Shown: positions 7,560 through 16,087, counted from the stretch's first letter. The stretch is DNA of 40,678 nt from JACDAV01 sp036556145 (GCA_036556145.1 DATBKB010000010.1:1-40678); one strand, 5' to 3'. Notes: a model not told the origin generated them from the sequence alone. Made by a program: numbers and translations.

Positions 7560-8726
7560 TCAGCGCGCCGCGTCGGCCATTGTCCGGAGTCCTGAGGGTG
7601 CGGCCGCGTCGCGGCCGAGCGCGAAGCGCCGCTCCTCGCCGGATGGCTCGTGACCGTCGAGCAGTGAGACGACGTACGCGCCGATCGAGGGTCCGTGCTT
7701 GAAGCCGTGACCCGACCCGCCGCCGACGAGCCACACGTTCGACCAGCCCGGGTGGCGGTCGATCAGGAAGTGCGAGTCGGCGGTGGTCTCGTACTGGCAG
7801 ACGCGGGTCTCGAGGACAGGGGCGTCGGCGAGGTCGGGGAAGCGGCGCCGGCAGTAGTCGCGGACCGCGTCGATCGACTGCGGTGACACGATGCGGGCTC
7901 CGGTGTCGGGGTCCCACGTGCCGCCGTACGAATCGGTGGCGACCTTGACGCCGCGGCCCTCGACGGCGCCGATGCCGTACCACGTCGTCTCGTAGTCGAC
8001 CCAGGAAGGAAATCGCGGCGCGTTCCAGCGGTCGTCGCCCGGAGCGGGCCCGAGGTAGTGGAGGTCCTGCTTCGTCACCCGGATCGCGTCGCCGACGACG
8101 TCCGGAAAGAGCTTCGGCAACCAGGGACCGCAGGCGAACACGAAGGCGTCGGCCGCCCACCGACGACCGCCCGAATCGACGACCTCGAGGAGCCGATCGC
8201 CGTCGACTCGCCCGGGCCGGACGGCCGCGATCGCGACCGACCCGCCCTCCGCCTCGACGCGCCGCGCGGCCGCGAACACGCCGCGGCGGGCCATGAGCAG
8301 TCCCGCCTCCGGCTCGAAGGCGCCGAACGCGAGATCGTCGACGGCGATGCCCGGCCAGCGGGCGGCGATCTCGGCGGGTGAAAGCCGCTCGACCGGGATG
8401 CCCTCGGCGGTGAGCGTCGCGATCGAGGCGTCCTCGAACGCGCCGTCGCGGCGCGCGAACCACAACGCTCCGGCCTGCACGAAGATGCGCTCGCCGACCT
8501 GCTCGCCGAGCTTGATCCAGGCCTCGCGGGCGGCGCGCGACCAGCGCGCGTAGAACGCGTCGGCGCCGTGGGACGAGCGGATGATCCGCGTCTCGTCGCC
8601 GGACGACGAGCGGGAGTTGCCGGGTCCGTAGGCATCGAGGAGCGCGACGGAGCGCCCGGCGCGGCGGGCCCGCAGGGCCGTCCAGGCGCCCATCGTGCCG
8701 GCGCCGACGACGACGAGGTCGCTCAC
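7560..8726 (-). CDS. Sarcosine oxidase-like FAD-dependent amine oxidase
   Basis: A 388-residue flavoprotein of the monomeric sarcosine oxidase / N-methyltryptophan oxidase family, which oxidises N-methyl or secondary amines and gives hydrogen peroxide. The N-terminal FAD fold VVVGAGTMGAWTALRARRAG starts at residue 5. Cys310, in CQYETTADSHFLIDRHPGW, sits where these enzymes bind FAD covalently. GGGSGHGFKHGPSIG is the C-terminal FAD motif. The GTG start (8724-8726) overlaps the stop of the penicillin acylase gene (GTGA) and places the FAD motif at the usual distance from the start. It is the last gene of a three-gene operon. The true substrate is unknown. Confidence 0.88.
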   Translation of the reverse strand: MSDLVVVGAGTMGAWTALRARRAGRSVALLDAYGPGNSRSSSGDETRIIRSSHGADAFYARWSRAAREAWIKLGEQVGERIFVQAGALWFARRDGAFEDASIATLTAEGIPVERLSPAEIAARWPGIAVDDLAFGAFEPEAGLLMARRGVFAAARRVEAEGGSVAIAAVRPGRVDGDRLLEVVDSGGRRWAADAFVFACGPWLPKLFPDVVGDAIRVTKQDLHYLGPAPGDDRWNAPRFPSWVDYETTWYGIGAVEGRGVKVATDSYGGTWDPDTGARIVSPQSIDAVRDYCRRRFPDLADAPVLETRVCQYETTADSHFLIDRHPGWSNVWLVGGGSGHGFKHGPSIGAYVVSLLDGHEPSGEERRFALGRDAAAPSGLRTMADAAR

Positions 8727-11296
8727 GGGCGCAGGACGAGCGTCTCGCCGGCCGTCGCCTCGACGGCGGCCCGCGTGAACGGCAACGGCACGGATTTGCC
8801 GGTCCGCCACGTGTCGATGAGGTCGCCGTAGTGGCGGTCGAACGGGTTTCCGCTCTGGCCGGTCGTCTGGACGATCCGGGCGCCGTCGAGGTCGGACATG
8901 TCGATGACGAGCCGGTACGACGGGCCGTTCGAGACGGCGAACGCCTCGCCGAGGCCGACGGGCTGGAAGTCCTCGTCGTACGGGTCGGCGTAGAGGCGGC
9001 TCAGCCGGTAGTAGTTGTTGTTCACCGCGCCAGCCGCACCGGAAACCGGTTGCCCACCGCGGTTGAAGTACGCCTCGAGCGGCCCGATACCGCCCTCACC
9101 GAGCGTCTCCTCGTGGAACGAGATCGTGTGCAGGCGGCCCCAGCGCCACTCCGCCGGCTGGCCCATGAGCTCGCGCAGCTCGCGGCCCGCGCGATCGAGG
9201 GCGGCGGCCGTCGTGGCGGCGGCCGTCTCGCGGGCCGGCGTCCCGGCGTGGTCCCACCACGGCGAGTCCGGCTCCCGGAGAAGCCGCTCGAGGACGAGCC
9301 AGGAGGCCGGGCTGCCGACGTAGTCGCGGGCCAGCGGGCCGAGGTCGTCGTCGAAGATCGCGCCGAGGAGGCGCACCTCGAACGTCGCGTACGCCGCGCA
9401 GCCGGCGCTCGCCTCGCCGCACTCGAAGTCCCACTTCCGCAGCACTTCGAGGAGCGCCGTGCCGTCGGCGGTCGCGGGCGTCGCGCCCGCCAGCAGGGGG
9501 ATCACGCGCTTCGCCCGGCGCAGCTCGCTGTCCAGCTGGATGTCCGTCATCTCGGACGGCGTCAGGCCGTCGGCGGACAGGCTCTCGATCCGCTCGATGA
9601 TCGTCGCCGCGCGGTCGCCGGGATCCCAGTCGCGTCCGAGGTCGAACCGGTGGTCCGCCCCGGTCGGGGCGTTGTTCGCGCTGACGATCCAGCCCGTCGC
9701 GGGGTCGCGGACGGTCGGGAGGTCGGCGTAGGCGATCGTGCCGGTCCACTCGGAGCGGCCGTCGTCGCCCCGGACGGGTCGGGCGCCGGTGGCGCCGCCG
9801 TCCCGGATCGGGATCGTGCCCGGCAGCTGGTAGCCGATGTGACCGTCGACGTCGGCGTAGACGAAGTTCTGCGAGGGCGTCCCGTAGTCGCGCAACGCCT
9901 CGCGGAACTCGGCGAGGTTGCGGGCGGTGTTGAGCCGATAGATCGCGCCGAACGTCCCGTCGACGCGATCCGTGGCCGCCCAGCGGAGCGCGAGCAACGG
10001 CGCATCCTCGAGACGCTCGTCGACGTCGTTGAGGATCGGGCCGTGGATCGTCGACCGCACTTCGAGCACTTCGTCCTCGCCGCCGGCGATTCGGATCGTC
10101 TCGCGCCGCACGTCGAAGGCGCGCGCCTCGCCCTTGTAGACGTAGCGGCCGGGATTGGACGGATCGGGGCGCTCGATGTAGAGGTCCTGGACGTCGGGGT
10201 CGACGTTCGTCGCGCCCCACGCGATCCGCCCGTTGTGGCCGAGGACGACCGCCGGGATGCCGGGGAACGACACGCCGACGACGTCGAAGGGACACGCGTC
10301 GCCGACGACCGCGCAATGCAACCCGTTCATGTACCAGACCGACGGCATGCCGAGCCCGAGGTGGGGATCGTTCGCGAGCATCGCCCCGGATCCGGTCTTC
10401 GACGGCGCCACGACCCAGTTGTTGCTGCCGATGCCGCCGTCCGAGGCGAGCCCACCTCCGCCGTCGACGCCCGCCAGCGCGAGCGCGTGGGACAGCCGGC
10501 CGGCGACCTCGCGCCACGCGGTAGCCTGCTCCTCGGTCAGCTTCGGCGCGACGGGCGCTGCGGCGGCCGAGCGCGGTCGCCATCCGGCCGCCGTCCGCCC
10601 CGGCTCGGCGATGAGCGGCGCGCCTGCCGGGTAGTCCGGGAAGAGCTCGTCCGTTCGCGCCGGATCGCCGAGATGCTCGTCGGCGAGCATCCGGAAGATC
10701 TCCTCGTCCATGTTGCCGCCGAGATTCCACGACTGGACCTTCTGCCAGGCGAGGGAGTCGAGCGGGGTCCACGGCTCGGGGTCGTAGCCACCGAGGCCGC
10801 CGGTGCCCGCCATGAGGCCGGTGACGACGAAGGCGAGGCCGAGCCCGCCGCGGTGCTCGTCGAGCCAGGCGTTCACGCCCTCGGCGTAGGCGTCCAGGAC
10901 GGAGCGCACGTCGCCCGGCAGGGCCTCGAGATCGCGCTGTGCCGCGCCGCGCCAGTCGAGCGCGCGGATGTAGCGGTCGGTGTCGAGCTCGCTCTTCCCG
11001 AAGAGCTCGCTCAGCCGGCCCGACGAGATGTGGCGCCACACCTCCATCTGCCAGAAGCGGTCCTGGGCGTGGACGTAGCCCTGGGCGAGGAAGAGGTCGT
11101 GCGGCGTGCTCGCGTAGACGCGGGCGATCCCGGCGGAGTCGCGAAGGACCCGAACGTCGTCGTCGAGCCCGGCCACGCGGATCGACCCGGTCGTCTGTGG
11201 CAGCGCGCGGGTCGTGATCGCGGCCACGAGGCCGCCGACCGCGACGGCGAGGACGAGCAGCAGCGCAAGAGCCGTCCGGACGAGGCGCCCGATCAC
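8723..11296 (-). CDS. Penicillin acylase-family N-terminal nucleophile hydrolase
   Basis: An 857-residue protein. These enzymes hydrolyse amide bonds of N-acyl compounds (penicillins, acyl-homoserine lactones, N-acyl amino acids) after autocatalytic cleavage that frees a Ser nucleophile. A single hydrophobic segment (residues about 5-30) should export or anchor it. The alpha part carries YVHAQDRFWQMEVWRH; the beta chain would start at Ser291 in GGIGSNNWVVAPSKTGSG. Further landmarks are LANDPHLGLGMPSVWY, GHNGRIAWGATN, STIHGPI and AVSNGPSYRLVIDM. The GTG start (11294-11296) overlaps the upstream cyclodeaminase stop, and its own stop overlaps the oxidase start, both as GTGA. Specificity cannot be read from sequence. 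Confidence 0.93.
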   Translation of the reverse strand: MIGRLVRTALALLLVLAVAVGGLVAAITTRALPQTTGSIRVAGLDDDVRVLRDSAGIARVYASTPHDLFLAQGYVHAQDRFWQMEVWRHISSGRLSELFGKSELDTDRYIRALDWRGAAQRDLEALPGDVRSVLDAYAEGVNAWLDEHRGGLGLAFVVTGLMAGTGGLGGYDPEPWTPLDSLAWQKVQSWNLGGNMDEEIFRMLADEHLGDPARTDELFPDYPAGAPLIAEPGRTAAGWRPRSAAAAPVAPKLTEEQATAWREVAGRLSHALALAGVDGGGGLASDGGIGSNNWVVAPSKTGSGAMLANDPHLGLGMPSVWYMNGLHCAVVGDACPFDVVGVSFPGIPAVVLGHNGRIAWGATNVDPDVQDLYIERPDPSNPGRYVYKGEARAFDVRRETIRIAGGEDEVLEVRSTIHGPILNDVDERLEDAPLLALRWAATDRVDGTFGAIYRLNTARNLAEFREALRDYGTPSQNFVYADVDGHIGYQLPGTIPIRDGGATGARPVRGDDGRSEWTGTIAYADLPTVRDPATGWIVSANNAPTGADHRFDLGRDWDPGDRAATIIERIESLSADGLTPSEMTDIQLDSELRRAKRVIPLLAGATPATADGTALLEVLRKWDFECGEASAGCAAYATFEVRLLGAIFDDDLGPLARDYVGSPASWLVLERLLREPDSPWWDHAGTPARETAAATTAAALDRAGRELRELMGQPAEWRWGRLHTISFHEETLGEGGIGPLEAYFNRGGQPVSGAAGAVNNNYYRLSRLYADPYDEDFQPVGLGEAFAVSNGPSYRLVIDMSDLDGARIVQTTGQSGNPFDRHYGDLIDTWRTGKSVPLPFTRAAVEATAGETLVLRP

Positions 11297-12309
11297 CGAG
11301 CGAGCACCGTGCCGAGATTCTTCTCCGTTGCGGCGCGGAGGATCGCGTCGCCGAAGACGACATCGGCGAGTCCGACGCCGAGGTGTGTCGTGACGACACG
11401 GCCGCCGGGCCGCGCCGTGTCGCGGACGATCGCCTCGCCGATGGTGGCCGCGGGGTCCGGATAGCCGTCGAAGAGGCCGGCGTCGCGGTTGGCGAGGAAC
11501 TGCTCGCGGTGGTCGACGAGGAAGAGGCCCGCGTCGCGCGCGACCTCGGCGGCGCAGTACGTCGCATAGTCGACCGGCACGACGAGTGCCTCCGGGGAGA
11601 GCCACTCGTTCGTCATCACCTGCCGCACCGGCCCGAATGCGGCGGCGGTGACGACGACGTCCGCGCCGGCGACCGCCTCGCGGGCCGTCGGGCAGGTCCA
11701 GGCGTCCGCGATCCCGGGGGTCGTGCGCGCCCGCAGGGCCAGCTCCTCGGCGCGATCGGCGTGGCGGTCGAAGGTCGCCAGCTCGATGCCGGGCAGCAGG
11801 TGGCCGAGGACCGGCAGGTGACTGTGTCCCTGGACCCCCGCGCCGATGAGCGCACCCCGCACCGGACGGCCCGTTACCCGCGGCGCGAAGTGGCGGATCG
11901 CGACGCCGGTTACCGCCGCGGTTCGCTCGGCCGTGACCGGCCCCGCGTCGAGGATCGCGAGCGGCACGCCGGTCGCCGCGTCGTTGAGGATCACGATCCC
12001 GTGGAGCGCGGGCAGGCCCGCCGCGCGGTTGGCGCCGAAGCCGGCGATCCACTTCATGCCGAGCAGGTCGCCGTCGCCCGCGTCGGTGGTGCCGCGCAGA
12101 TGGGCCGGCATCGCGTGGGCGAAGGAGCCCTCGGGTCGCGGGTGAACGGCGATCTTCGGGGGCAGCTCGGCCGCGCCGGGCCGCGCGAAGGCGGTCAGCG
12201 TCAGCTCGGCCAGGGCGAGCCGCTCCTCGAGCGGCGGCATCGCCGCGACGACGTCGGCCGCAGCGAGGTATCGCAGCGGCGGCAACCGGGTGACGGCCGG
12301 TGACGGCAT
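11293..12309 (-). CDS. Ornithine cyclodeaminase / mu-crystallin family protein
   Basis: A 338-residue NAD(P)-dependent enzyme of the ornithine cyclodeaminase/mu-crystallin family, whose members act on ornithine, alanine, ketimines or opine-like imines. The nucleotide-binding motif is ALIGAGVQGHSHLPVL in the middle. KIAVHPRPEGSFAHAMPAHL and LLGMKWIAGFGANR are the family's substrate-side blocks. The ATG (12307-12309) lies 6 bases after a TACACT box, so the message is probably leaderless and this is the first gene of the operon. Its stop overlaps the acylase start. Substrate is uncertain; together with the acylase and the oxidase it suggests catabolism of an N-acylated or N-substituted amino acid. 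Confidence 0.88.
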   Translation of the reverse strand: MPSPAVTRLPPLRYLAAADVVAAMPPLEERLALAELTLTAFARPGAAELPPKIAVHPRPEGSFAHAMPAHLRGTTDAGDGDLLGMKWIAGFGANRAAGLPALHGIVILNDAATGVPLAILDAGPVTAERTAAVTGVAIRHFAPRVTGRPVRGALIGAGVQGHSHLPVLGHLLPGIELATFDRHADRAEELALRARTTPGIADAWTCPTAREAVAGADVVVTAAAFGPVRQVMTNEWLSPEALVVPVDYATYCAAEVARDAGLFLVDHREQFLANRDAGLFDGYPDPAATIGEAIVRDTARPGGRVVTTHLGVGLADVVFGDAILRAATEKNLGTVLAR

Positions 12310-12315
12310 CGCCGC

Positions 12316-12321
12316 AGTGTA
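12316..12321 (-). promoter_or_regulatory. -10 box of the cyclodeaminase-acylase-oxidase operon
   Basis: TACACT on the minus strand, 6 bases before the ATG of the first gene. The divergent ferritin-VIT1 promoter lies 55 bases away, so the two operons share this 79-base intergenic region. Confidence 0.55.
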
Positions 12322-12375
12322 GGCGTCGGCATGCGCGGACGGGACCCGCCACCGGAGGCCGAAACGACCCTCGGC

Positions 12376-12381
12376 TAGGAT
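12376..12381 (+). promoter_or_regulatory. -10 box of the ferritin-VIT1 gene (leaderless)
   Basis: TAGGAT ends 7 bases before the ATG, and no ribosome binding site is present between them, which implies a leaderless message. Confidence 0.5.
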
Positions 12382-12388
12382 TTCGGCC

Positions 12389-13576
12389 ATGCCGCTTGTC
12401 GACCCGAAGCAGAGCCTCGAGAACCTCCGCCTCGAGCGCGACGCGATCGCCCTGTACGACTCGCTCGCGGAGATCGAGCCCGATGAGCTCCGATCGGCCG
12501 CGTTCCGCAAGATCGCCTCGAACGAGCGCCGCCACGCGGACATCTGGGCGGGGAAGCTGCGGGCCCAGGGCGTCGACGTCCCGCCGGCACGCGCACCGAG
12601 GCTCCGGGTCCGGACGATCATCTGGCTTGCCCGGCGATTCGGGACGCACGCGGTGTCCGACCTCGTCCGCTCGCTCGAGGGCGACGAGGAGGAGATCTAC
12701 GACCAGCAGACAACCTCCCCGGAGGTCGCTTCGATCGCGGCCGACGAGCGTGAGCACGCCGAGATCTGGAAGCGCCTTTCGGACTCGCGATCGGTGGCCG
12801 AGGCGCGGGCGGCGATCGCGACGGCGCCGCGCGACGGCGCCGCGGTCGCGCGGAGGGTCCGCCGGCCGGCCGACATCCCGCTCCACGAGCGCTGGCACCG
12901 TTCCAGTCGCTCGGGCACGATGCGCGCAGTCATCTTCGGCGTCAGCGACGGGCTCGTGAGCAACCTCTCGCTCGTCATGGGCGTCGCCGGAGCGGCCGCC
13001 GAGCCACGCTTCATCCTCCTCGCCGGTATCGCCGGGCTCCTCGCCGGCGCGAGCAGCATGGCCGCCGGGGAGTACATTTCGATGCAGTCGCAGCGCGAGC
13101 TCTTCGAGCGCCAGATCGAGCTCGAGCGGGCGGAGCTCGAGGCAATGCCCCAGGAGGAGGAGGCCGAACTCGCGGCCGTGTATCGGTCGAAGGGCTTCAG
13201 CGAGGACGAGGCCGCTCGCATCGCCCATCGGCTCTTCCAGGACCCGGAGACCGCACTCGACACACTCGTTCGCGAGGAGCTGGGGCTCGATCCCGACGAG
13301 CTGGGGTCGCCGTGGGGGGCGGCAACCGGGTCGTTCCTCGCCTTCGCCGCAGGCGCGCTCGTCCCGGTCCTCCCGTACCTCGTCGCGAGCGGCGCGCCGG
13401 CGTTCTTCGCGGCGCTTGTCGCGAGCCTCGTATCGCTCTTCGCCGTGGGAGCGGGCGTCAGCCTGCTGACCGGCCGCTCGACGCTGTACTCCGGGCTCCG
13501 TCAGGTCGGCATCGGTGCGGGTGCCGCCGCGGTGACATACGTTGTCGGCGCCGTGATCGGCGTGTCGGTGGCCTGA
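12389..13576 (+). CDS. Ferritin-like / VIT1 (CCC1) family iron-manganese transporter
   Basis: A 395-residue fusion. The N-terminal ~145 residues are a rubrerythrin/ferritin-like four-helix domain with metal-ligand patterns ERRHADIWAGKL and EREHAEIWKRL (ExxH). The C-terminal part is a VIT1/CCC1 transporter starting at GTMRAVIFGVSDGLVSNLSLVMG and GIAGLLAGASSMAAGEYISMQSQRE, followed by a cytoplasmic metal-binding helical pair and three more membrane segments. This is the layout of MbfA-type proteins that export iron and guard against iron and peroxide stress. A leaderless -10 lies just upstream. Four more genes follow closely on the same strand. Confidence 0.93.
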   Translation: MPLVDPKQSLENLRLERDAIALYDSLAEIEPDELRSAAFRKIASNERRHADIWAGKLRAQGVDVPPARAPRLRVRTIIWLARRFGTHAVSDLVRSLEGDEEEIYDQQTTSPEVASIAADEREHAEIWKRLSDSRSVAEARAAIATAPRDGAAVARRVRRPADIPLHERWHRSSRSGTMRAVIFGVSDGLVSNLSLVMGVAGAAAEPRFILLAGIAGLLAGASSMAAGEYISMQSQRELFERQIELERAELEAMPQEEEAELAAVYRSKGFSEDEAARIAHRLFQDPETALDTLVREELGLDPDELGSPWGAATGSFLAFAAGALVPVLPYLVASGAPAFFAALVASLVSLFAVGAGVSLLTGRSTLYSGLRQVGIGAGAAAVTYVVGAVIGVSVA

Positions 13577-13579
13577 GCG

Positions 13580-13885
13580 ATGCCCGGGTTGCGCACGCTG
13601 CTCCTCTCGGTCGTCGGTGGCGTCGCGGTCGGCGTGTACCTCCAGGCGTGGATCGGCGCGCCGACGTTCCTCGCCGTCGGCGTGGGCGCGCTGATGATCC
13701 TCCTCGTCCTCCTCGTCTCGGCGTCGGTCGGCGGAGACGACGCCGCGGCCGCGGCCGCGTGGCGGGCGGCCGCACCGGACCTTGCGAGCGGCGATCCAGG
13801 GCGTCTGCCCTTCGTCGCCGGCGGCAGCGAGCCCGGACCGGACGAGCCGGCCGCCGGATCGAGGGACGGCGATGCGACCGACTGA
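13580..13885 (+). CDS. Small membrane protein of unknown function
   Basis: A 101-residue protein starting 3 bases after the transporter stop. Two hydrophobic segments (LRTLLLSVVGGVAVGVYLQAW and FLAVGVGALMILLVLLVSASVGG) form a hairpin, followed by an Ala/Gly/Pro/Asp-rich tail that is probably disordered. The family is not recognised. Its end overlaps the start of the cupin gene by 14 bases. Confidence 0.65.
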   Translation: MPGLRTLLLSVVGGVAVGVYLQAWIGAPTFLAVGVGALMILLVLLVSASVGGDDAAAAAAWRAAAPDLASGDPGRLPFVAGGSEPGPDEPAAGSRDGDATD

Positions 13886-14225
13886 CCTGGAAGCCCGCCT
13901 TCGTGCCGAGGGCCTTGCCGCATCCTCGTGGTCGAATGGGCCGGGCGACGTCTACGGCGCCCACGACCACGGCTACGACAAGGTCATCGTCGTCGCGGCC
14001 GGGTCGATCGCGTTCGGGTTGCCCGACCGCGGCGACTCGATGGCGCTGTCGGTCGGCGACCGCCTCGAGCTGCCGGCGCGGACCCGGCACGACGCGATCG
14101 TCGGCCCGCACGGGGTGACCTGCCTCGAGGCGCACCTGCCGGCCGGGCGGCTCGGCGGCCTGGCACGCCGGCCGGCGTCCGAGTGGGCCGCCCCGGGCGA
14201 AACCAGGCGAGCGGGCCGAGCGTAG
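13872..14225 (+). CDS. Small cupin-domain protein
   Basis: A 117-residue single cupin barrel. The first cupin motif is HDHGYDKVIVVAAGSIAFGL with two His and the following small-residue turn; the second is GDRLELPARTRHDAIVGPHG, with a His at the usual metal position. Such proteins bind a metal and can be enzymes or sensors. It lies directly before an ECF sigma factor and anti-sigma factor; in ChrR-type anti-sigma factors a cupin domain is fused to the anti-sigma domain, so a sensing role for this separate cupin is possible but unproven. The ATG at 13872 overlaps the preceding gene. Confidence 0.8.
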   Translation: MRPTDLEARLRAEGLAASSWSNGPGDVYGAHDHGYDKVIVVAAGSIAFGLPDRGDSMALSVGDRLELPARTRHDAIVGPHGVTCLEAHLPAGRLGGLARRPASEWAAPGETRRAGRA

Positions 14226-14227
14226 CG

Positions 14228-14914
14228 ATGAACAGGGACCGGTCCGCCTCCGGGATCGACGCCGCCCTCGTCCGCGAGGTCGCAGCTGGGTCGCAGGAAG
14301 CGCTCGCGGCCCTCTATGACCGGCACGCGGACGCCGTCTACCACGCCGCCTGCCGGCTGACCTCGGATCGGCAGGTCGCCGAGGAGGTGGTGCAGGAGAC
14401 GTTCCTCGCGTTGTGGAACCGGGCCGAGCTCTTCGATCCGTCGGCGGGCTCGCTGGCGGCCTGGCTGCACACGATCGCCCGCAATCGGACGGTCGATCGG
14501 CTGCGGGCTGCCGGCCGACGCCCCAACCTGGTCGCGCTCTCCGCGGCGACGAGCGACGACGAGCACGAGACCGCGGCACTCGAGCGGCTCCTCGCGTCCG
14601 GCGTGGTCCTCGGCGGAGCCGACCTCGGGCCGGGACCGGAGCGCGCGCTCGAGTCGGCCGAGACGCGGACGGCGCTGCAGGACGCGCTCTCGACGATGCC
14701 TGACGTCGAGCGGACCGTGATCGTCCTCGCCTACCACGACGAGCTCTCGCAGTCGGAGATCGCGGCGCGCCTCGGCTGGCCCCTCGGAACCGTCAAGACG
14801 CGGACCCGGCGGGCCCTCCATCATCTGCGCGAGCGACTCGCCGCGGAGCTCCATCAGCCGCTCGACGACGTCGAGCACGCGGCCGTCCGCGCGGGCGGGC
14901 GGCCGTCGGAATGA
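14228..14914 (+). CDS. ECF sigma factor (SigK-like)
   Basis: A 228-residue RNA polymerase sigma factor of the extracytoplasmic-function group. Region 2 is clear (LYDRHADAVYHAACRLT, AEEVVQETFLALWNRAELFDP, AWLHTIARNRTVDRLR), and so is the region 4 helix-turn-helix (MPDVERTVIVLAYHDELSQSEIAARLGWPLGTVKTRTRRALHHLRE). The ATG lies 2 bases after the cupin stop. The next gene is its likely anti-sigma factor, 12 bases downstream. The pair resembles SigK/RskA, which respond to redox state at the cell surface. The target promoters are unknown. Confidence 0.95.
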   Translation: MNRDRSASGIDAALVREVAAGSQEALAALYDRHADAVYHAACRLTSDRQVAEEVVQETFLALWNRAELFDPSAGSLAAWLHTIARNRTVDRLRAAGRRPNLVALSAATSDDEHETAALERLLASGVVLGGADLGPGPERALESAETRTALQDALSTMPDVERTVIVLAYHDELSQSEIAARLGWPLGTVKTRTRRALHHLRERLAAELHQPLDDVEHAAVRAGGRPSE

Positions 14915-14926
14915 GGCGGGGCAGCG

Positions 14927-15781
14927 ATGGACCATCCTGAAGCCCGCGAGATCCTCGAGGCGGCTGCGGTCGAGCCGGGTGGCCTCGACCGGCTGATGGC
15001 CGGCGACACGCGCGAGGCGGCCGCCCTCGCCGGGCACCTTGCCGGCTGCGACGAGTGCACGCGCCTCATGGCTCGCCTCCGCCGCGACGTCGCGGTCATC
15101 GCCGGCGTCGTCCGCACGACCCCGCCGCCGGGCCTGCGCGACCGGACGCTCGCGTACGTGCGGTCGGTCGGCCGGGAGCGAGGCTCCGACGGCGCGGCCG
15201 CCGCGGTCGGCGTCGGTGTGGCCGGGGGCATGTCCTCCCGGACCGAAGGGACCCGGCGCGGCTGGCGGCTGCCGCGCGCCGCCATGGCCGCTGGCCTCGC
15301 GGCGGTGCTGATCGCTGCCGTCGTCGGCACGGCGGCGCTCGTCGACGCGCGCAACCGCGACGTCATCGCGGCCCGGGACGCCGAGCTCGCCCGGCAGTCC
15401 GAGATCGTCGCGGCCCTCAGCCGCGTGACGACCTGGACCCTTCGCGTCGGAGCCGAGCCGGACGCCCGGCGGGTCGCCCTCGCGGGTCCCGGATCCGGGA
15501 GCGGGACGATCCTCTTCTCGCCGGCCAGCCACGAGCTCGTCGTCGTCGCGACCGGCCTGACGGAGCCGGCATCGGGCGAGTTGCAGTGCTGGGTCTCGGT
15601 GGACGGCCGGCGCGAGCGGGTCGGCCGCATGTTCTTCGGCGGCGACCTCGCCTACTGGGCCGGGCCCGTCGAGGCGCTCGATGCGATCCGGCCGGGCGCG
15701 GAGTTCGGGGTCAGCCCCGTCGACGCCTCAGGCGAACCGGTCGCCGACCCGGTGCTCAGCGGCCGCCTCGGCGAGGGCTGA
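14927..15781 (+). CDS. Zinc-finger anti-sigma factor (RskA-like)
   Basis: A 284-residue membrane protein. The cytoplasmic N-terminus carries the anti-sigma zinc motif HxxxCxxC (HLAGCDECTRLM). A single membrane segment follows (AAMAAGLAAVLIAAVVGTAALV, about residues 123-144), then an outside domain with the RskA-type beta fold (ELQCWVSVDGRRERVGRMFF). It should hold the upstream sigma factor inactive until an external signal leads to its cleavage. It is the last gene of a five-gene run from the ferritin-VIT1 gene. Its 3' end overlaps the convergent membrane protein gene by 54 bases. Confidence 0.9.
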   Translation: MDHPEAREILEAAAVEPGGLDRLMAGDTREAAALAGHLAGCDECTRLMARLRRDVAVIAGVVRTTPPPGLRDRTLAYVRSVGRERGSDGAAAAVGVGVAGGMSSRTEGTRRGWRLPRAAMAAGLAAVLIAAVVGTAALVDARNRDVIAARDAELARQSEIVAALSRVTTWTLRVGAEPDARRVALAGPGSGSGTILFSPASHELVVVATGLTEPASGELQCWVSVDGRRERVGRMFFGGDLAYWAGPVEALDAIRPGAEFGVSPVDASGEPVADPVLSGRLGEG

Positions 15782-16087
15782 GCTCTCCGGCGATTTGGGC
15801 CGAGCGGTCGAGGTGTTCGATGGCTCGTGCTCGGGCTCGACGACCTCGTCCGGCGGCGGTGCCGCCAGGTAGGCCCGGTGGAGGCGCAACACCCGCTCGA
15901 CCGACTCGACGTCGATTGCTTCGCCCGAGTCAGCCAGCGTCGCGGAGATCCACGCCGCCTCGACGGGCAGCTCGTCGGCGTCGACATCGACGTCGCGCCG
16001 GCTCGAATCCGCCAGCACGAGCCACACGAGCCCCGCGCCGATGGCCAGGCCGACGATGAGCAGCCACCAGTTGAACTCGGCGTTCAC
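15728..16087 (-). CDS. Single-pass membrane protein of unknown function
   Basis: A 119-residue protein with an N-terminal hydrophobic anchor (WWLLIVGLAIGAGLVWLVLA, residues about 7-26) and a charged, acidic cytoplasmic part; it is not a family I recognise. The GTG start (16085-16087) overlaps the TGA of an 18-codon upstream ORF (GTGA). It has no ribosome binding site of its own, so translation is probably coupled to the upstream ORF. Its end overlaps the convergent anti-sigma gene by 54 bases; the coding pattern of the last 18 codons is therefore shared with another gene and the true end could be functionally relaxed. Confidence 0.65.
   Translation of the reverse strand: MNAEFNWWLLIVGLAIGAGLVWLVLADSSRRDVDVDADELPVEAAWISATLADSGEAIDVESVERVLRLHRAYLAAPPPDEVVEPEHEPSNTSTARPKSPESSALAEAAAEHRVGDRFA

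Noticed and set aside
8831..11464. 877-residue plus-strand frame opposite the acylase gene
   Set aside because: Low-complexity antisense of penicillin acylase, which has clear motifs on the minus strand.
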